DNA from: Sphingomonas aerolata
Lineage (GTDB): Bacteria > Pseudomonadota > Alphaproteobacteria > Sphingomonadales > Sphingomonadaceae
Direction: 5' to 3'
Assembly: GCF_003046295.1 (NCBI RefSeq)
Contig: NZ_PZZN01000002.1
Coordinates: forward strand, 930,001 to 994,000
DNA: 64,000 nt
The notes below the pieces were generated by a model, which made no database searches, had not been told where the DNA came from, and worked only from the letters and a program-made list of their open reading frames with translations. The translations under genes were made by a program, and so were the position numbers. This document shows positions 1 to 12,142 of the stretch, one piece after another; position 1 is the stretch's first letter, and the number at the start of each line of letters is the position of its first letter.

Positions 1-1144
1 GCTGTTCGGGGGTGTCGAGCGCCTCGGCGGCGACTTCGGACGCCCAGAGGCGGTCGACGAGCGGTTCGGGGGTTTTCAGCAGCGCCTCGAACGCGCCGGG
101 GCCGCCCGAGCGGACGAGATCGTCGGGGTCCTGGCCTTGCGGAAGCGTGACAAAGGCGAGGCTGCGGCCGGGGGCGAGCAGGGGGAGCGCGCGGTGGGCG
201 GCGCGCAGGGCTGCCTTCTGGCCTGCGCTGTCGCCGTCGAAGCAGAGGAGGGGGACGTCGACCATCCGCCACAGCCGTTCGAGCTGTGCCTCGGTCAGCG
301 CGGTGCCGAGCGGGGCGACCGCTTCGCCGAACCCGGCCTGGGCGAGCGCAATGACGTCCATATAGCCCTCGACCACCAGGACGCGGCCCGATTTCCGCGA
401 GGCGGGGGCGGCGCGGTCGAGATTGTAGAGCGTGCGGCCCTTGTCGAAGAGCGGGGTGTCGGGGGAGTTAAGATATTTGGGCTCCCCGCCGTCGAGCACG
501 CGCCCGCCGAACGCGATCGTCCGGCCGCGCGGATCGCGGATCGGGATCATCAGCCGGCCGCGGAACCGGTCATAGGGATCCTTGCCCTCGACGTTGATCA
601 GCATGCCCGATTCGACCAGCATCGGGTCGCCATAGGTCTTGAGTGCGGCCTTCAGCTTGCCGCGGCTGTCGGGGGCGAACCCCATGCCGAAGGCGCGGGC
701 GGTCTCGGGCGTGATGCCGCGGCCGTCGAGGAGGGCGCGCGCGTCGTTGCCCGCCAGGCCGTTCAATTGCTCGACGAACCAGTCGGCGGCGTCGGACATG
801 ACCTCGTGCAGGCCCTTGGCGCGTTCGGCCTTGGCGGCGGACTGGCGGTCCATCGCGGGCATGTCGAGCCCGGCGGCCTGGGCGAGTTCCTTGACCGCGT
901 CCATAAACGGCAGGCCGCGCTGGTCGGTCATCCACTTGATCGCGTCGCCATGCGCGGAACAGCCGAAACAGTGGTAGAAGCCCTTGTCGTCGTTAACGTA
1001 GAAGCTGGGCGTCTTCTCGTTATGGAACGGGCAGCAGCCCTTGTGCTCGCGCCCGGCCTTGGTGAGCTTGGTGGTCTTGCCGATCAGCGCCGACAGCGAC
1101 GTACGGCCGCGCAGCTCGTCCAGAAATTGCGGGGTCAGGGCCAT
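1..1144 (-). CDS. dnaG: DNA primase, C-terminus cut by window edge
   Basis: Replicative primase that makes RNA primers at the fork with DnaB helicase. Reading the minus strand from the ATG at 1144 gives about 381 residues with no stop before the window edge. The N-terminal CHC2 zinc finger is visible (Cys38, His41, Cys59, Cys62), followed by the catalytic core. The TOPRIM metal-binding motifs EGYMDV and DGDSAG are both present. The C-terminal helicase-interaction domain (roughly 200 residues in the family) lies outside the window. The yqeY homologue lies just upstream on the same strand, as is usual in alphaproteobacteria, where rpoD often follows dnaG. A perfect palindrome sits at the likely promoter. 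Identification is secure. Confidence 0.96.
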   Translation of the reverse strand, partial: MALTPQFLDELRGRTSLSALIGKTTKLTKAGREHKGCCPFHNEKTPSFYVNDDKGFYHCFGCSAHGDAIKWMTDQRGLPFMDAVKELAQAAGLDMPAMDRQSAAKAERAKGLHEVMSDAADWFVEQLNGLAGNDARALLDGRGITPETARAFGMGFAPDSRGKLKAALKTYGDPMLVESGMLINVEGKDPYDRFRGRLMIPIRDPRGRTIAFGGRVLDGGEPKYLNSPDTPLFDKGRTLYNLDRAAPASRKSGRVLVVEGYMDVIALAQAGFGEAVAPLGTALTEAQLERLWRMVDVPLLCFDGDSAGQKAALRAAHRALPLLAPGRSLAFVTLPQGQDPDDLVRSGGPGAFEALLKTPEPLVDRLWASEVAAEALDTPEQ

Positions 1145-1161
1145 GCGCGCGAGTATAGCTC

Positions 1162-1184
1162 GGTATCACTATTGGAGTGATACC
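1162..1184. promoter_or_regulatory. Perfect 9-5-9 palindrome at the dnaG promoter
   Basis: GGTATCACT, five bases, then AGTGATACC: a perfect inverted repeat of 9-bp arms starting 18 bases upstream of the dnaG ATG. A TATACT -10-like hexamer lies between it and the start codon on the minus strand. The TATCACT/AGTGATA arms resemble operators of Cro/CI (XRE) type repressors. The position suggests control of dnaG. The binding protein is unknown. Confidence 0.5.
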
Positions 1185-1216
1185 TGCAATCCGAAGAGGA
1201 GAAGAAGCAGGGATTG

Positions 1217-1373
1217 TTCGCGCGGAGGCGCGGAGGCGCGGAGGGGGTGCGTTCGCCGGGAGCGGGTGCGCACCACTATCGCCGCGCAGCGGCAGATAAG
1301 AGCAATATTTGCGCTGACGCGCAGCAGAAGCCCCGAGCGCAACCCCCTCCGCGCCTCCGCGCCTCCGCGCGAA
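1217..1373. repeat. Long inverted repeat element between yqeY and dnaG
   Basis: The left arm (1217-1248) and right arm (1342-1373) are perfect reverse complements over about 32 bases. Each carries an internal GGAGGCGC-type short tandem unit. About 93 bases separate them. The element lies just after the yqeY stop and before the dnaG promoter, both on the minus strand. It could fold into a long hairpin in the transcript and separate the two genes. No coding sequence is seen inside it. Confidence 0.75.
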
Positions 1374-1382
1374 AAAATCTTC

Positions 1383-1835
1383 TTAAGACAGCGCCGCCTT
1401 CACCAGGCCACTCGCCTTGCTCATGTCCAGCTCGCTCGCGTGGCGCGCCTTCAGTTCGGCCATGACGCGGCCCATGTCCTTCATGCCGGTCGCGCCGAGT
1501 TCGTCCTTGATCTTGAGGATCGCGGCCGTCGTTTCCGCCTCGTTCATCTGGGCGGGGAGGAAGCGTTCGATCACCGCGACCTCGGCGGCCTCGGCGTCGG
1601 CGAGCTCCTGGCGGCCGCCGTTCGAAAACATTTCGATCGACTCGCGGCGCTGCTTGACCATCTTCTGGAGCACTTCGATCACCAGCGCGTCGTCGCTTTC
1701 GGGTGCCTTGCCGGTCCGCGCCTCGATGTCGCGGTTCTTGATTGCGGCCTGGATCAACGAGATGGCGTTGCGGCTCTCCTTGTCGCCGGCCTTCATCGCG
1801 GTGAGCTGCGCGGCCTTGATGTCGTCGCGAATCAT
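1383..1835 (-). CDS. GatB/YqeY domain protein
   Basis: Protein of 150 residues matching the YqeY family, which resembles the tRNA-binding tail domain of GatB (Asp/Glu-tRNA amidotransferase subunit B). It starts MIRDDIKAAQ, as is typical of the family, and ends in the expected helical GatB-like domain (GRVMAELKARH near the C-terminus). The frame stays open upstream to 1937, but the ATG at 1835 matches the family start and has a GAAAGA Shine-Dalgarno-like stretch. It lies upstream of dnaG on the same strand and is divergent from carA. Its molecular role is not firmly established; a link to tRNA charging is inferred from the domain. Confidence 0.9.
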   Translation of the reverse strand: MIRDDIKAAQLTAMKAGDKESRNAISLIQAAIKNRDIEARTGKAPESDDALVIEVLQKMVKQRRESIEMFSNGGRQELADAEAAEVAVIERFLPAQMNEAETTAAILKIKDELGATGMKDMGRVMAELKARHASELDMSKASGLVKAALS

Positions 1836-1975
1836 ATACGGGTCTTTCAGGCGGTTCGGGATAGCCGGACGTGATAGCGCGTCGAGCCAAGGTTTAACAG
1901 ATTGACGCTGCGGCACGCCGGCCTTAGCGGACACCACTTAGCGACATCGTCAACGTAAAGAGAGTGCCCAGCCTG

Positions 1976-3253
1976 ATGGCCGACGCCCAGCCTACACCCA
2001 TGTCTTCGGCAAAGCCCGCCGGCGCGACCGGCGTGCTCGTGCTTGCCAATGGCGACGTGATCTGGGGGCGCGGGTTCGGCGCCGAGGGCGAGGCGGTCGG
2101 CGAGGTGTGCTTCCACACCGCGATGACCGGGTACCAGGAGGTGCTGACCGATCCGTCCTTCGCCGGGCAGATGATCTGCTTCACCTTCCCGCATATCGGC
2201 AATGTCGGTGCGAACCCCGACGATATCGAGGCGGACGACCCGCACGCGCTGGGCATCATCGTCCGCGAGGACGTGACGAGCCCCTCGAGCTTCCGCGCGG
2301 TCGAGGGCCTCGATGGCTGGATGAAGCGGCATGCGCGGATCGGCCTGTCGGGGATCGACACGCGCGCGCTGACGCGGCGGATCCGCGTCGGCGGCGCGCC
2401 CAACGGCGTGATCGCGCATTCGGCGAGCGGCGAGTTCGACGTCGCCGCGTTGCTGGCGATGGCGCGGGGCTGGCCGGGGCTCGAGGGCATGGACCTCGCC
2501 AAGGGTGTGTCGACCGAGATGCATTATGGCTGGGGCGATCAGGCGCCGGGCGGCACGTGGCGGCTTGGGTTCGGCTATGGGGAGAGCGGTGCTTCGACTG
2601 CGCTCAGCACGAACGGGGAAGGGGATGCGTCGCCCCAATCGTCCGGGTCGAGCGAAGGCGATGCCCCCGTCGCGAGCGCGGCCCGCCCGCATGTCGTCGC
2701 GATCGATTACGGCTCGAAGCGCAACATCTTCCGCAACCTCGTCGCCGCCGGCGCGAAGGTGTCCGTCGTGCCCGCCACCGCGACCTATGACGAGGTTATG
2801 GCGCTCGCCCCCGACGGCATCTTCCTGTCGAACGGCCCCGGCGATCCCGCCGCGACGGCCGAATACGCCGTGCCGGTGATCCGCCAGCTGCTCGAGACGG
2901 GCAAGCCGCTGTTCGGCATTTGCCTCGGCCATCAGTTGCTCGGTCTCGCGGTCGGCGCGACCACGACCAAGATGTTCCAGGGCCACCGCGGCGCCAACCA
3001 TCCGGTCAAGCGCCTGTCCGACGGCGCGGTCGAGATCACCAGCATGAACCACGGCTTCTCGGTCGAGCGCGACAGCCTGCCGGCGAACGTCCGCGAGACG
3101 CATGTGTCGCTCTTCGACGGATCGAATGCGGGGCTCGAGCTGACCGACAAGCCGGCCTTCTCGGTGCAGTATCACCCCGAGGCGAGCCCGGGGCCGCAGG
3201 ATAGCCTGTATCTGTTCGAGCAGTTTGTTGGATCGCTGGTCAAGGCGGTATGA
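1976..3253 (+). CDS. carA: Carbamoyl-phosphate synthase small subunit
   Basis: Glutaminase subunit that releases ammonia from glutamine for CarB, feeding arginine and pyrimidine synthesis. At 425 residues it is longer than the usual 380-400. The N-terminal small-subunit domain (about 18-200) is followed by a class I glutamine amidotransferase domain from about 235. The nucleophile is Cys316 (GICLGHQ), with His400 and Glu402 in QYHPEA. The extra length is a Ser/Gly/Asp-rich linker at about 205-229 that coincides with a repeat-like DNA insertion. A GTG at 1964 is an alternative start; the ATG at 1976 has AAAGAGAG upstream at workable spacing. The stop overlaps the next start (ATGA). Confidence 0.96.
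   Translation: MADAQPTPMSSAKPAGATGVLVLANGDVIWGRGFGAEGEAVGEVCFHTAMTGYQEVLTDPSFAGQMICFTFPHIGNVGANPDDIEADDPHALGIIVREDVTSPSSFRAVEGLDGWMKRHARIGLSGIDTRALTRRIRVGGAPNGVIAHSASGEFDVAALLAMARGWPGLEGMDLAKGVSTEMHYGWGDQAPGGTWRLGFGYGESGASTALSTNGEGDASPQSSGSSEGDAPVASAARPHVVAIDYGSKRNIFRNLVAAGAKVSVVPATATYDEVMALAPDGIFLSNGPGDPAATAEYAVPVIRQLLETGKPLFGICLGHQLLGLAVGATTTKMFQGHRGANHPVKRLSDGAVEITSMNHGFSVERDSLPANVRETHVSLFDGSNAGLELTDKPAFSVQYHPEASPGPQDSLYLFEQFVGSLVKAV
2591..2659 (+). repeat. Palindromic repeat-like insertion inside carA
   Basis: GCTTCGACTGCGCTCAGCAC followed by GAACGG matches, from memory, a widespread intergenic repeat of sphingomonads and other proteobacteria. A decayed inverted partner (GGGTCGAGCGAAGG) follows about 35 bases on. 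Here it lies in frame in carA and encodes part of the flexible Ser/Gly linker between the two domains. The reading frame is intact, so the insertion appears tolerated, as described for Rickettsia palindromic elements. Confidence 0.55.
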
Positions 3254-3566
3254 TGCAAGCGATGCCACCGCCGGCCGCTTACCACTGCGTCAAACCGGAC
3301 GCTCCGGAAGCTGCCAAAGCGAAAATGGCAGTTACCGTCAGTGGTGATGTTGCGACGATGGCAGCATTCATGACCGAGGCGAAAAAATGGCCTGACTTCA
3401 AAGTTGAGGCTGATGCCCTATCAAACGGCATTCGCTTCGTCCGCATGACCGGTTCAAGTTCGACGCCGTACCGAGATGTTGGTGCTCTGATCTACACCGC
3501 TCAGGTTCGGCAACTGACCGTCAAAATGAATTCTGAGCCGCCAATCTGCGGGATGGAAGAAAACTA

Positions 3567-3567
<1 letters not shown>
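3250..3567 (+). CDS. Unknown small protein between carA and carB
   Basis: Encodes about 105 residues that I do not recognise. The start overlaps the carA stop (ATGA; a second ATG follows at 3253) and its TAA shares one base with the carB ATG (TAATG), so all three genes should be translationally coupled. There is no signal peptide or membrane segment. The middle ([17 protein letters not shown] and following) looks like a soluble alpha/beta fold, with two cysteines (one near residue 12, one in PPICGM). Base composition is clearly more AT-rich and codon use more relaxed than in both neighbours, suggesting later acquisition. Most carA-carB pairs lack such a gene. Confidence 0.75.
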
Positions 3568-6899
<3,332 letters not shown>

Positions 6900-6972
6900 T
6901 CCCGACATGAGAGCGTGATGTGTGAGCGGGCCGCGTAACGGCTTGCGTTGGGTAATGAATTGGGGACGAGAT

Positions 6973-7449
6973 ATGGCGACCGTCGAAAAGATGCCAATGC
7001 TGCAAGAGGGTTATGAGACGCTGTCGGCGGATCTGAAGCGCCTCAAGGCCGAACGCCCGACGATCGTCGATGCGATCGAGGAAGCGCGGGCGCATGGCGA
7101 CCTGTCGGAAAACGCCGAATATCACGCCGCCAAGGAGCGTCAGGGTCAGGTCGAGGCCTCGATCTCGGACATCGAGGACAAGCTGAGCCGTGCGCAGATC
7201 ATCGACCCCAAGGAGCTTTCGGGCGACAAGGTCGTGTTCGGCGCGACCGTCACTTTGCTCGACGAGAACGACAAGCCGGTGAAGTACCAGATCGTCGGCC
7301 AGACCGAGGCGAACGCCAAGACCGGCCGGATCTCGTACAACTCGCCGCTGGGCCGCGGGCTGATCGGGCGCAAGCTCGACGAAGAGGTCGAGGTCACGGT
7401 GCCCGCCGGCGAGCGCTATTACGTCGTCTCCAAGATCGAGTTCATCTAG
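6973..7449 (+). CDS. greA: Transcription elongation factor GreA
   Basis: Rescues backtracked RNA polymerase by stimulating cleavage of the nascent RNA 3' end. The 158 residues match the family length. The N-terminal coiled coil carries the catalytic acidic tip ([17 protein letters not shown]), and the C-terminal FKBP-like domain ends in [18 protein letters not shown]. The ATG at 6973 is chosen over upstream in-frame starts because the protein then begins at the usual family N-terminus and follows GGGGACGAG. It lies downstream of carB in the same direction. Confidence 0.97.
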   Translation: MATVEKMPMLQEGYETLSADLKRLKAERPTIVDAIEEARAHGDLSENAEYHAAKERQGQVEASISDIEDKLSRAQIIDPKELSGDKVVFGATVTLLDENDKPVKYQIVGQTEANAKTGRISYNSPLGRGLIGRKLDEEVEVTVPAGERYYVVSKIEFI

Positions 7450-7454
7450 GCATC

Positions 7455-8105
7455 ATGGCATTTTTCGAGACGCGGGCGACGGCGATCATCACGATCGTGA
7501 CGGTCGTGATCTCGGGGCTTTTGCTGGTGACCGGCGCGCTGCCCTATTGGGTGGTGAATGCGGGCTTCATCCCGCTCCGGCTGACTGAGCTGGGCATGGC
7601 GGGCGGTCACGACTTTGCGATCCCCGCCTGGGCGACGCCGCTGACCGCGGCGCTGCTCCATGGCGGCTGGGCGCATCTCGCGCTCAACCTCGTCATGCTG
7701 GTCTATTGCGGACAGTTCGTCGAGCGCGCGATCGGTACCGCACAGATCGTCGTCCTCTACATCGTCGGCGCGTATTTCGCGGCCGCCGGGCAATGGGTGC
7801 TCGATCCGCGATCGATCGCACCGATGGTCGGCGCCAGCGGCGCGATCTCGGCGGTCGTGGGCGCCTATGCGCTGCTCTATGGTGAGCGACGGGCGCGCGC
7901 GATCGGGCCGGTGCCGGCGGGGGTTGTACACGTGCTGTGGCTGGCCGCGGCGTGGATCGGCATCCAGCTGATGATGGGGGTCGCGGGGTTCGGCGCTTCG
8001 GTCGGGGCCAATGGCTCGATCGCGGTCGGCGCGCATATCGGCGGGTTTCTGGCGGGGCTGATGCTCGCGCGGCCGTTGTTGCTGTGGCGGTACCGCACGG
8101 CCTGA
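7455..8105 (+). CDS. Rhomboid-family intramembrane serine protease
   Basis: Integral membrane protein of 216 residues with about six hydrophobic segments. The rhomboid signature is complete: HGGWAHLALNLV in the second core helix (His and Asn of the oxyanion region), catalytic Ser in GASGAISAVVGAY and the catalytic His in GAHIGGFLAGL. It should cleave transmembrane proteins inside the bilayer. Substrates cannot be predicted. It starts six bases after the greA stop and probably shares its transcript. Confidence 0.92.
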   Translation: MAFFETRATAIITIVTVVISGLLLVTGALPYWVVNAGFIPLRLTELGMAGGHDFAIPAWATPLTAALLHGGWAHLALNLVMLVYCGQFVERAIGTAQIVVLYIVGAYFAAAGQWVLDPRSIAPMVGASGAISAVVGAYALLYGERRARAIGPVPAGVVHVLWLAAAWIGIQLMMGVAGFGASVGANGSIAVGAHIGGFLAGLMLARPLLLWRYRTA

Positions 8106-8140
8106 TTGCCGGGTGCGGGTTTAGCGGTCCCAAATTCTTC

Positions 8141-8222
8141 CGTCATCCTGACGAAAGTCAGGACCCAGAGTTACGGAACGTGTCGCCTGTGGCTCTGGGT
8201 CCCGACTTTCGTCGGGATGACG
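8141..8222. repeat. Interspersed palindromic repeat, copy 1
   Basis: Arms of 30 bases at 8141-8170 (CGTCATCCTGACGAAAGTCA...) and 8193-8222 are near-perfect reverse complements around a 22-base loop. Related copies occur at 18507 and 36051. This copy lies between the convergent ends of the rhomboid and DUF4170 genes, where a stable hairpin could end transcription from either side. Confidence 0.85.
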
Positions 8223-8327
8223 GGAGGGGGATGGACGTCTTGCGCCAGCCATAGCGGGTTGAGGCGGTGGGCGGTCGGGCACTGGGTGCTGACCGCGGTC
8301 CAGGCCGCCTCGTCGCCGCGCGGCGTG

Positions 8328-8558
8328 TTACGCCGTCGGGTTCGTCGTCAGGTTCGGTTCGAGCATGCGGTGGAGATGCACGACGACGAACTTCATCTCG
8401 GCATCGTCGACCGTACGCTGCGCTGCAGCACGCCAGGCCTTTTCGGCGCTGGCATAGTCGGGGAACACGCCGACGAACTCGATCTTGCTGAGGTCGTTGA
8501 AATCCAGGGTGCGCGGGTCGCTGACGCGGCCGCCGAATACGAGATGAAGCTTGCTCAT
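8328..8558 (-). CDS. DUF4170 family protein
   Basis: Small soluble protein of 76 residues. The sequence LVFGGRVSDPRTLDFNDLSK followed by FPDYASAEKAW and FVVVHLHRMLEP is characteristic of DUF4170, a family restricted largely to alphaproteobacteria and of unknown function. It ends convergent with the rhomboid gene across repeat copy 1 and lies downstream of, and on the same strand as, the envelope/stress cluster at 8.6-10.3 kb. The intervening gap is about 80 bases, so co-transcription is possible. Confidence 0.85.
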   Translation of the reverse strand: MSKLHLVFGGRVSDPRTLDFNDLSKIEFVGVFPDYASAEKAWRAAAQRTVDDAEMKFVVVHLHRMLEPNLTTNPTA

Positions 8559-8638
8559 GCGCTGCTGTCCTTGGAATGGGGGTTGCAGACGCCCTAGCGT
8601 GTTCGACCCGCGCTTTGAACCCTTTGCGGACCGGTCCT

Positions 8639-9106
8639 TTAGCCGGGGGTCTTTTGCGAAACGGCCTTCGCACCTGCGGTACCCGCGGTGGTCAGCGCCT
8701 TGACGATTCCCTCGACGAGACCCTTGGCCTGGCCACGGGCATTGTCCTTGGTCAGGCCGAGTTCGCCGAGCTCCGACTGGCCGGCAGCCTTTGCGGCGGC
8801 GGTGGCGGCGATCGCGGTCTCGCCGAGACGCTTGCCGAGCGGCGCGAGCAACGACTTCTCACGCGCCGAGCGCGGGATCAGCACACCCGCGAGCGCACCA
8901 ACGACCAGACCGCCGACGAGAATGCCGAGCGGGTTGGATTCGAGGCTGTTGACGGTGCGACGTGCGGTTTCCTTTGAAGCGTCGAGCGCCTCGGCGGCCT
9001 TGTCGCCGGCGTCGTGATAGACCTTTGCGGCGGTGTCGCGGACGGTGTCGAGACCCTCGCGCAGACGATGTTCGGCGTTTTCGATCTTGGTGTGGGCGTC
9101 GGTCAT
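8639..9106 (-). CDS. Membrane-anchored DUF883/YtxH-like stress protein
   Basis: Protein of 155 residues: an amphipathic helical N-terminus (MTDAHTKIENAEHRLREGLD...), a glycine-rich hydrophobic segment (GILVGGLVVGALAGVLIP) preceded by ESNP, then an Ala-rich helical tail. The NP-G-hydrophobic pattern resembles DUF883/ElaB-YqjD proteins, inner-membrane proteins that in E. coli associate with ribosomes in stationary phase. The ATG at 9106 is preceded by AAGGA. It is the last gene of a four-gene minus-strand set transcribed from near 10.34 kb. Confidence 0.75.
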   Translation of the reverse strand: MTDAHTKIENAEHRLREGLDTVRDTAAKVYHDAGDKAAEALDASKETARRTVNSLESNPLGILVGGLVVGALAGVLIPRSAREKSLLAPLGKRLGETAIAATAAAKAAGQSELGELGLTKDNARGQAKGLVEGIVKALTTAGTAGAKAVSQKTPG

Positions 9107-9173
9107 GGGACGGTCCTTCTGATTTCCGGCGGCGCCATCGGGACGCGGCCGGGACAATATGGTTGGGGCGCGA

Positions 9174-9446
9174 TCAGCGCCCGCGGCGAAACAGTCCGAC
9201 GATACGGTGACGGGCGAGAAACAGTCCCGCTACCGCCGCGGCACCCGCGGCGGGACCGGGGTTGCGGCGTACCGTCTCGACACTGGCATTGAGCGCGGCG
9301 GTGCCGACATCGGCGACGTCGCGGCTGGCGTTGAGCGCCAGCCGACGCGGATTGAGGCGGTCCTGCAACTGCCCGATCGTCATCATGACGCGCTGGCGGG
9401 CGAGGGCCGCTTCGATCTCTGCGGCGGCGACTTTGGCGGATGTCAT
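9174..9446 (-). CDS. DUF3618 family protein
   Basis: Protein of 90 residues matching DUF3618: an N-terminal helix of the type 'IEAALARQRVMMTIGQLQDRLNP', then a segment leading to a hydrophobic C-terminal anchor (PAAGAAAVAGLFLARHR). Function is unknown. The family regularly neighbours DUF1469 and DUF883-like genes, as here. The start overlaps the preceding gene's stop (ATGA-type, four bases), so the two are probably translationally coupled. Confidence 0.85.
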   Translation of the reverse strand: MTSAKVAAAEIEAALARQRVMMTIGQLQDRLNPRRLALNASRDVADVGTAALNASVETVRRNPGPAAGAAAVAGLFLARHRIVGLFRRGR

Positions 9447-9796
9447 GTGGCGGGCTCGCTTTCGGGCTTAAGCTTCGACTTGCCGACCATCGCGAGCGCG
9501 CCGGCAATCGCCAGCACGACAAGGACGACGATGGCCGTCGCCCATCCTGGCCCCACCAGCGTCGCCAGCGTCAAGATCGCACCGACCAGAAGTGCGATCA
9601 ACGCGGCCAGCGCCAACACCCCGGCAATGGCGAAGAACATCGCCGCCGATTTGTACGCCGTCGCCGTCTCGCCGAACTTTGCCTTGTACACCGCGATTTC
9701 CGCGGTCGCGAGCGCGCGCGTCTCGCCGGCCAGACGGCCGACGACCGCGGTCAGGCTTTCCTCACCATCGAGCGCAAAGGGGATGGGATCCGCCAA
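9443..9796 (-). CDS. DUF1469 / phage-holin-like membrane protein
   Basis: About 117 residues. The N-terminal part (LTAVVGRLAGETRALATAEIAVYKAKF) is an amphipathic helix, followed by two hydrophobic helices (residues about 50-75 and 80-105). This is the layout of DUF1469, also called putative Actinobacterial holin-X or YqjE-like. The start is uncertain. A TTG at 9796 has AAGGA eight bases upstream and avoids overlap with the previous gene. An ATG at 9820 would add eight residues with no clear ribosome site. It sits second in the four-gene cluster. Confidence 0.75.
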   Translation of the reverse strand: MADPIPFALDGEESLTAVVGRLAGETRALATAEIAVYKAKFGETATAYKSAAMFFAIAGVLALAALIALLVGAILTLATLVGPGWATAIVVLVVLAIAGALAMVGKSKLKPESEPAT

Positions 9797-9800
9797 GACC

Positions 9801-10310
9801 TCAGTCCTTCGGGTTTGCATCGATGCCCGACTGGACCAGCCGTGCCACGACGAAGCCGAGGGCCGCGGCCGCACCGACCGCAACGGCGGGCGACTTGCGG
9901 ACGAGCGCGGTGACGTCGTCGACCAGTGCGTCGATATCCTTGGCGCGGACCTGCTCGGCGAAGCCCGAGACGCTGTCCGCGGCGCTGCGGGCATAGCCGC
10001 CATATTGCGCGCCGAGCTTGTCATCGACCTGCGCCGCGGCGTCGGTCAGCAACTGTGCGACCTGCTCGAGCGCGGTGCCGGCGCGGGCCTTGCCGTCCTC
10101 GGCGAACAGACGCGCCTTGTCGGCGGCCTGCTGGCCATATTTGCTCGCATTGTCCTTGATCACCTGCTTGGCCTCGGTCGCCTTGGTGCCGGTGGTGTCA
10201 GCGGCGTCGTCGAGCCGCGTGACGCCGCCCTTCAGCGGCTCTGCGATGGTGGCAGTGCCGGCGGCGGCGACATCGCCTGTGGTCATCGGCTGTGCGTCGG
10301 TATCGGCCAT
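9801..10310 (-). CDS. DUF883-like stress protein, first gene of cluster
   Basis: Protein of 169 residues. An Ala/Asp-rich helical stretch (about 30-135, with repeated KAT/DKA/QVA heptad-like spacing) is followed by a hydrophobic segment (SPAVAVGAAAALGFVVARLV) near the C-terminus. This is the plan of DUF883/YqjD tail-anchored proteins, but the N-terminus is family-specific. It lies 30 bases downstream of an EcfG-type promoter and leads three more small membrane proteins. Envelope protection under stress is an inference from the families and the promoter. Confidence 0.72.
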   Translation of the reverse strand: MADTDAQPMTTGDVAAAGTATIAEPLKGGVTRLDDAADTTGTKATEAKQVIKDNASKYGQQAADKARLFAEDGKARAGTALEQVAQLLTDAAAQVDDKLGAQYGGYARSAADSVSGFAEQVRAKDIDALVDDVTALVRKSPAVAVGAAAALGFVVARLVQSGIDANPKD

Positions 10311-10339
10311 GGTCGTCCCTTTCGAAATGCTACGCCCTC

Positions 10340-10364
10340 AACACCGGTGCGCAGGCACGGTTCC
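10340..10364 (-). promoter_or_regulatory. EcfG-type (general stress) promoter
   Basis: On the minus strand GGAAC (10364-10360), 16 bases, then TGTT (10343-10340). The alphaproteobacterial EcfG consensus is GGAAC-N16/17-CGTT, so this differs at one -10 base. It lies 30 bases upstream of the ATG at 10310, a sensible promoter distance. Spacing is identical to the perfect match at 13004-13028. Confidence 0.6.
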
Positions 10365-10451
10365 CCTAGTCGGCCCGATTGCCCGATATGACGCGAGGCG
10401 GTAGAGGCAGCGCGAACGTCCCGGGCGATCGACCAGCTTGGGGATTTGTAG

Positions 10452-11744
<1,293 letters not shown>

Positions 11745-11767
11745 TAGGCTAAGACCCGGAGGACCCC

Positions 11768-12100
11768 ATGGCGCGCACGACCAGCACGACGAAGAGCACC
11801 AAGTTGCGGCGGACGATGCGCAAGGCCGCCTGGCCTGCGCTGGGGCTGACGCTGATGGCGTTCTTCGGCGCCTATGCCGTGCTCGGGCCGAACGGGATGT
11901 TCGCGTATGGCGATTACAAGCGGCAGCTGGCGAAGCGGGAGCGCGACTATGCCGTGCTCGACCGCAAGCGCGAGGTGCTCAAGAACCGGGTGGCGCTGCT
12001 CAACCCGGATCATGCCAATCCGGACATGGTCGACGAGATGGTCCGCAAGGAGCTGAACGTCGCGCACCCGGACGAGGTGATCGTACCGCTGGGGAACTGA
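11768..12100 (+). CDS. ftsB: Septum formation initiator FtsB/DivIC family
   Basis: Bitopic cell-division protein of 110 residues that links FtsL and FtsQ in the divisome. It has a basic cytoplasmic N-terminus, one transmembrane helix (about residues 22-42), then a periplasmic coiled coil (YKRQLAKRERDYAVLDRKREVLKNRVALL) and a short conserved tail (NPDMVDEMVRKELNVAHPDEVIV). The position right after eno is the classical one. A GGAGG-like site precedes the ATG. Confidence 0.92.
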   Translation: MARTTSTTKSTKLRRTMRKAAWPALGLTLMAFFGAYAVLGPNGMFAYGDYKRQLAKRERDYAVLDRKREVLKNRVALLNPDHANPDMVDEMVRKELNVAHPDEVIVPLGN

Positions 12101-12106
12101 CTTACG

Positions 12107-12130
12107 ATCCTCCCCCTTGCGGGGGAGGAT
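12107..12130. terminator. Hairpin terminator between ftsB and hydrolase
   Basis: Perfect 10-bp stem ATCCTCCCCC / GGGGGAGGAT with a TTGC loop, seven bases after the ftsB stop and just before the end of the convergent hydrolase gene. No long T-run follows on either strand, so it may act as a weak bidirectional terminator. The stem resembles the hairpin at 23088-23132. Confidence 0.6.
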
Positions 12131-12142
12131 TGATAGGCGGGG

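Noticed and set aside
8171..8200. GGAAC inside repeat copy 1 as an EcfG -35
   Set aside because: No CGTT-like -10 at 16-17 bases and no downstream gene in that direction.
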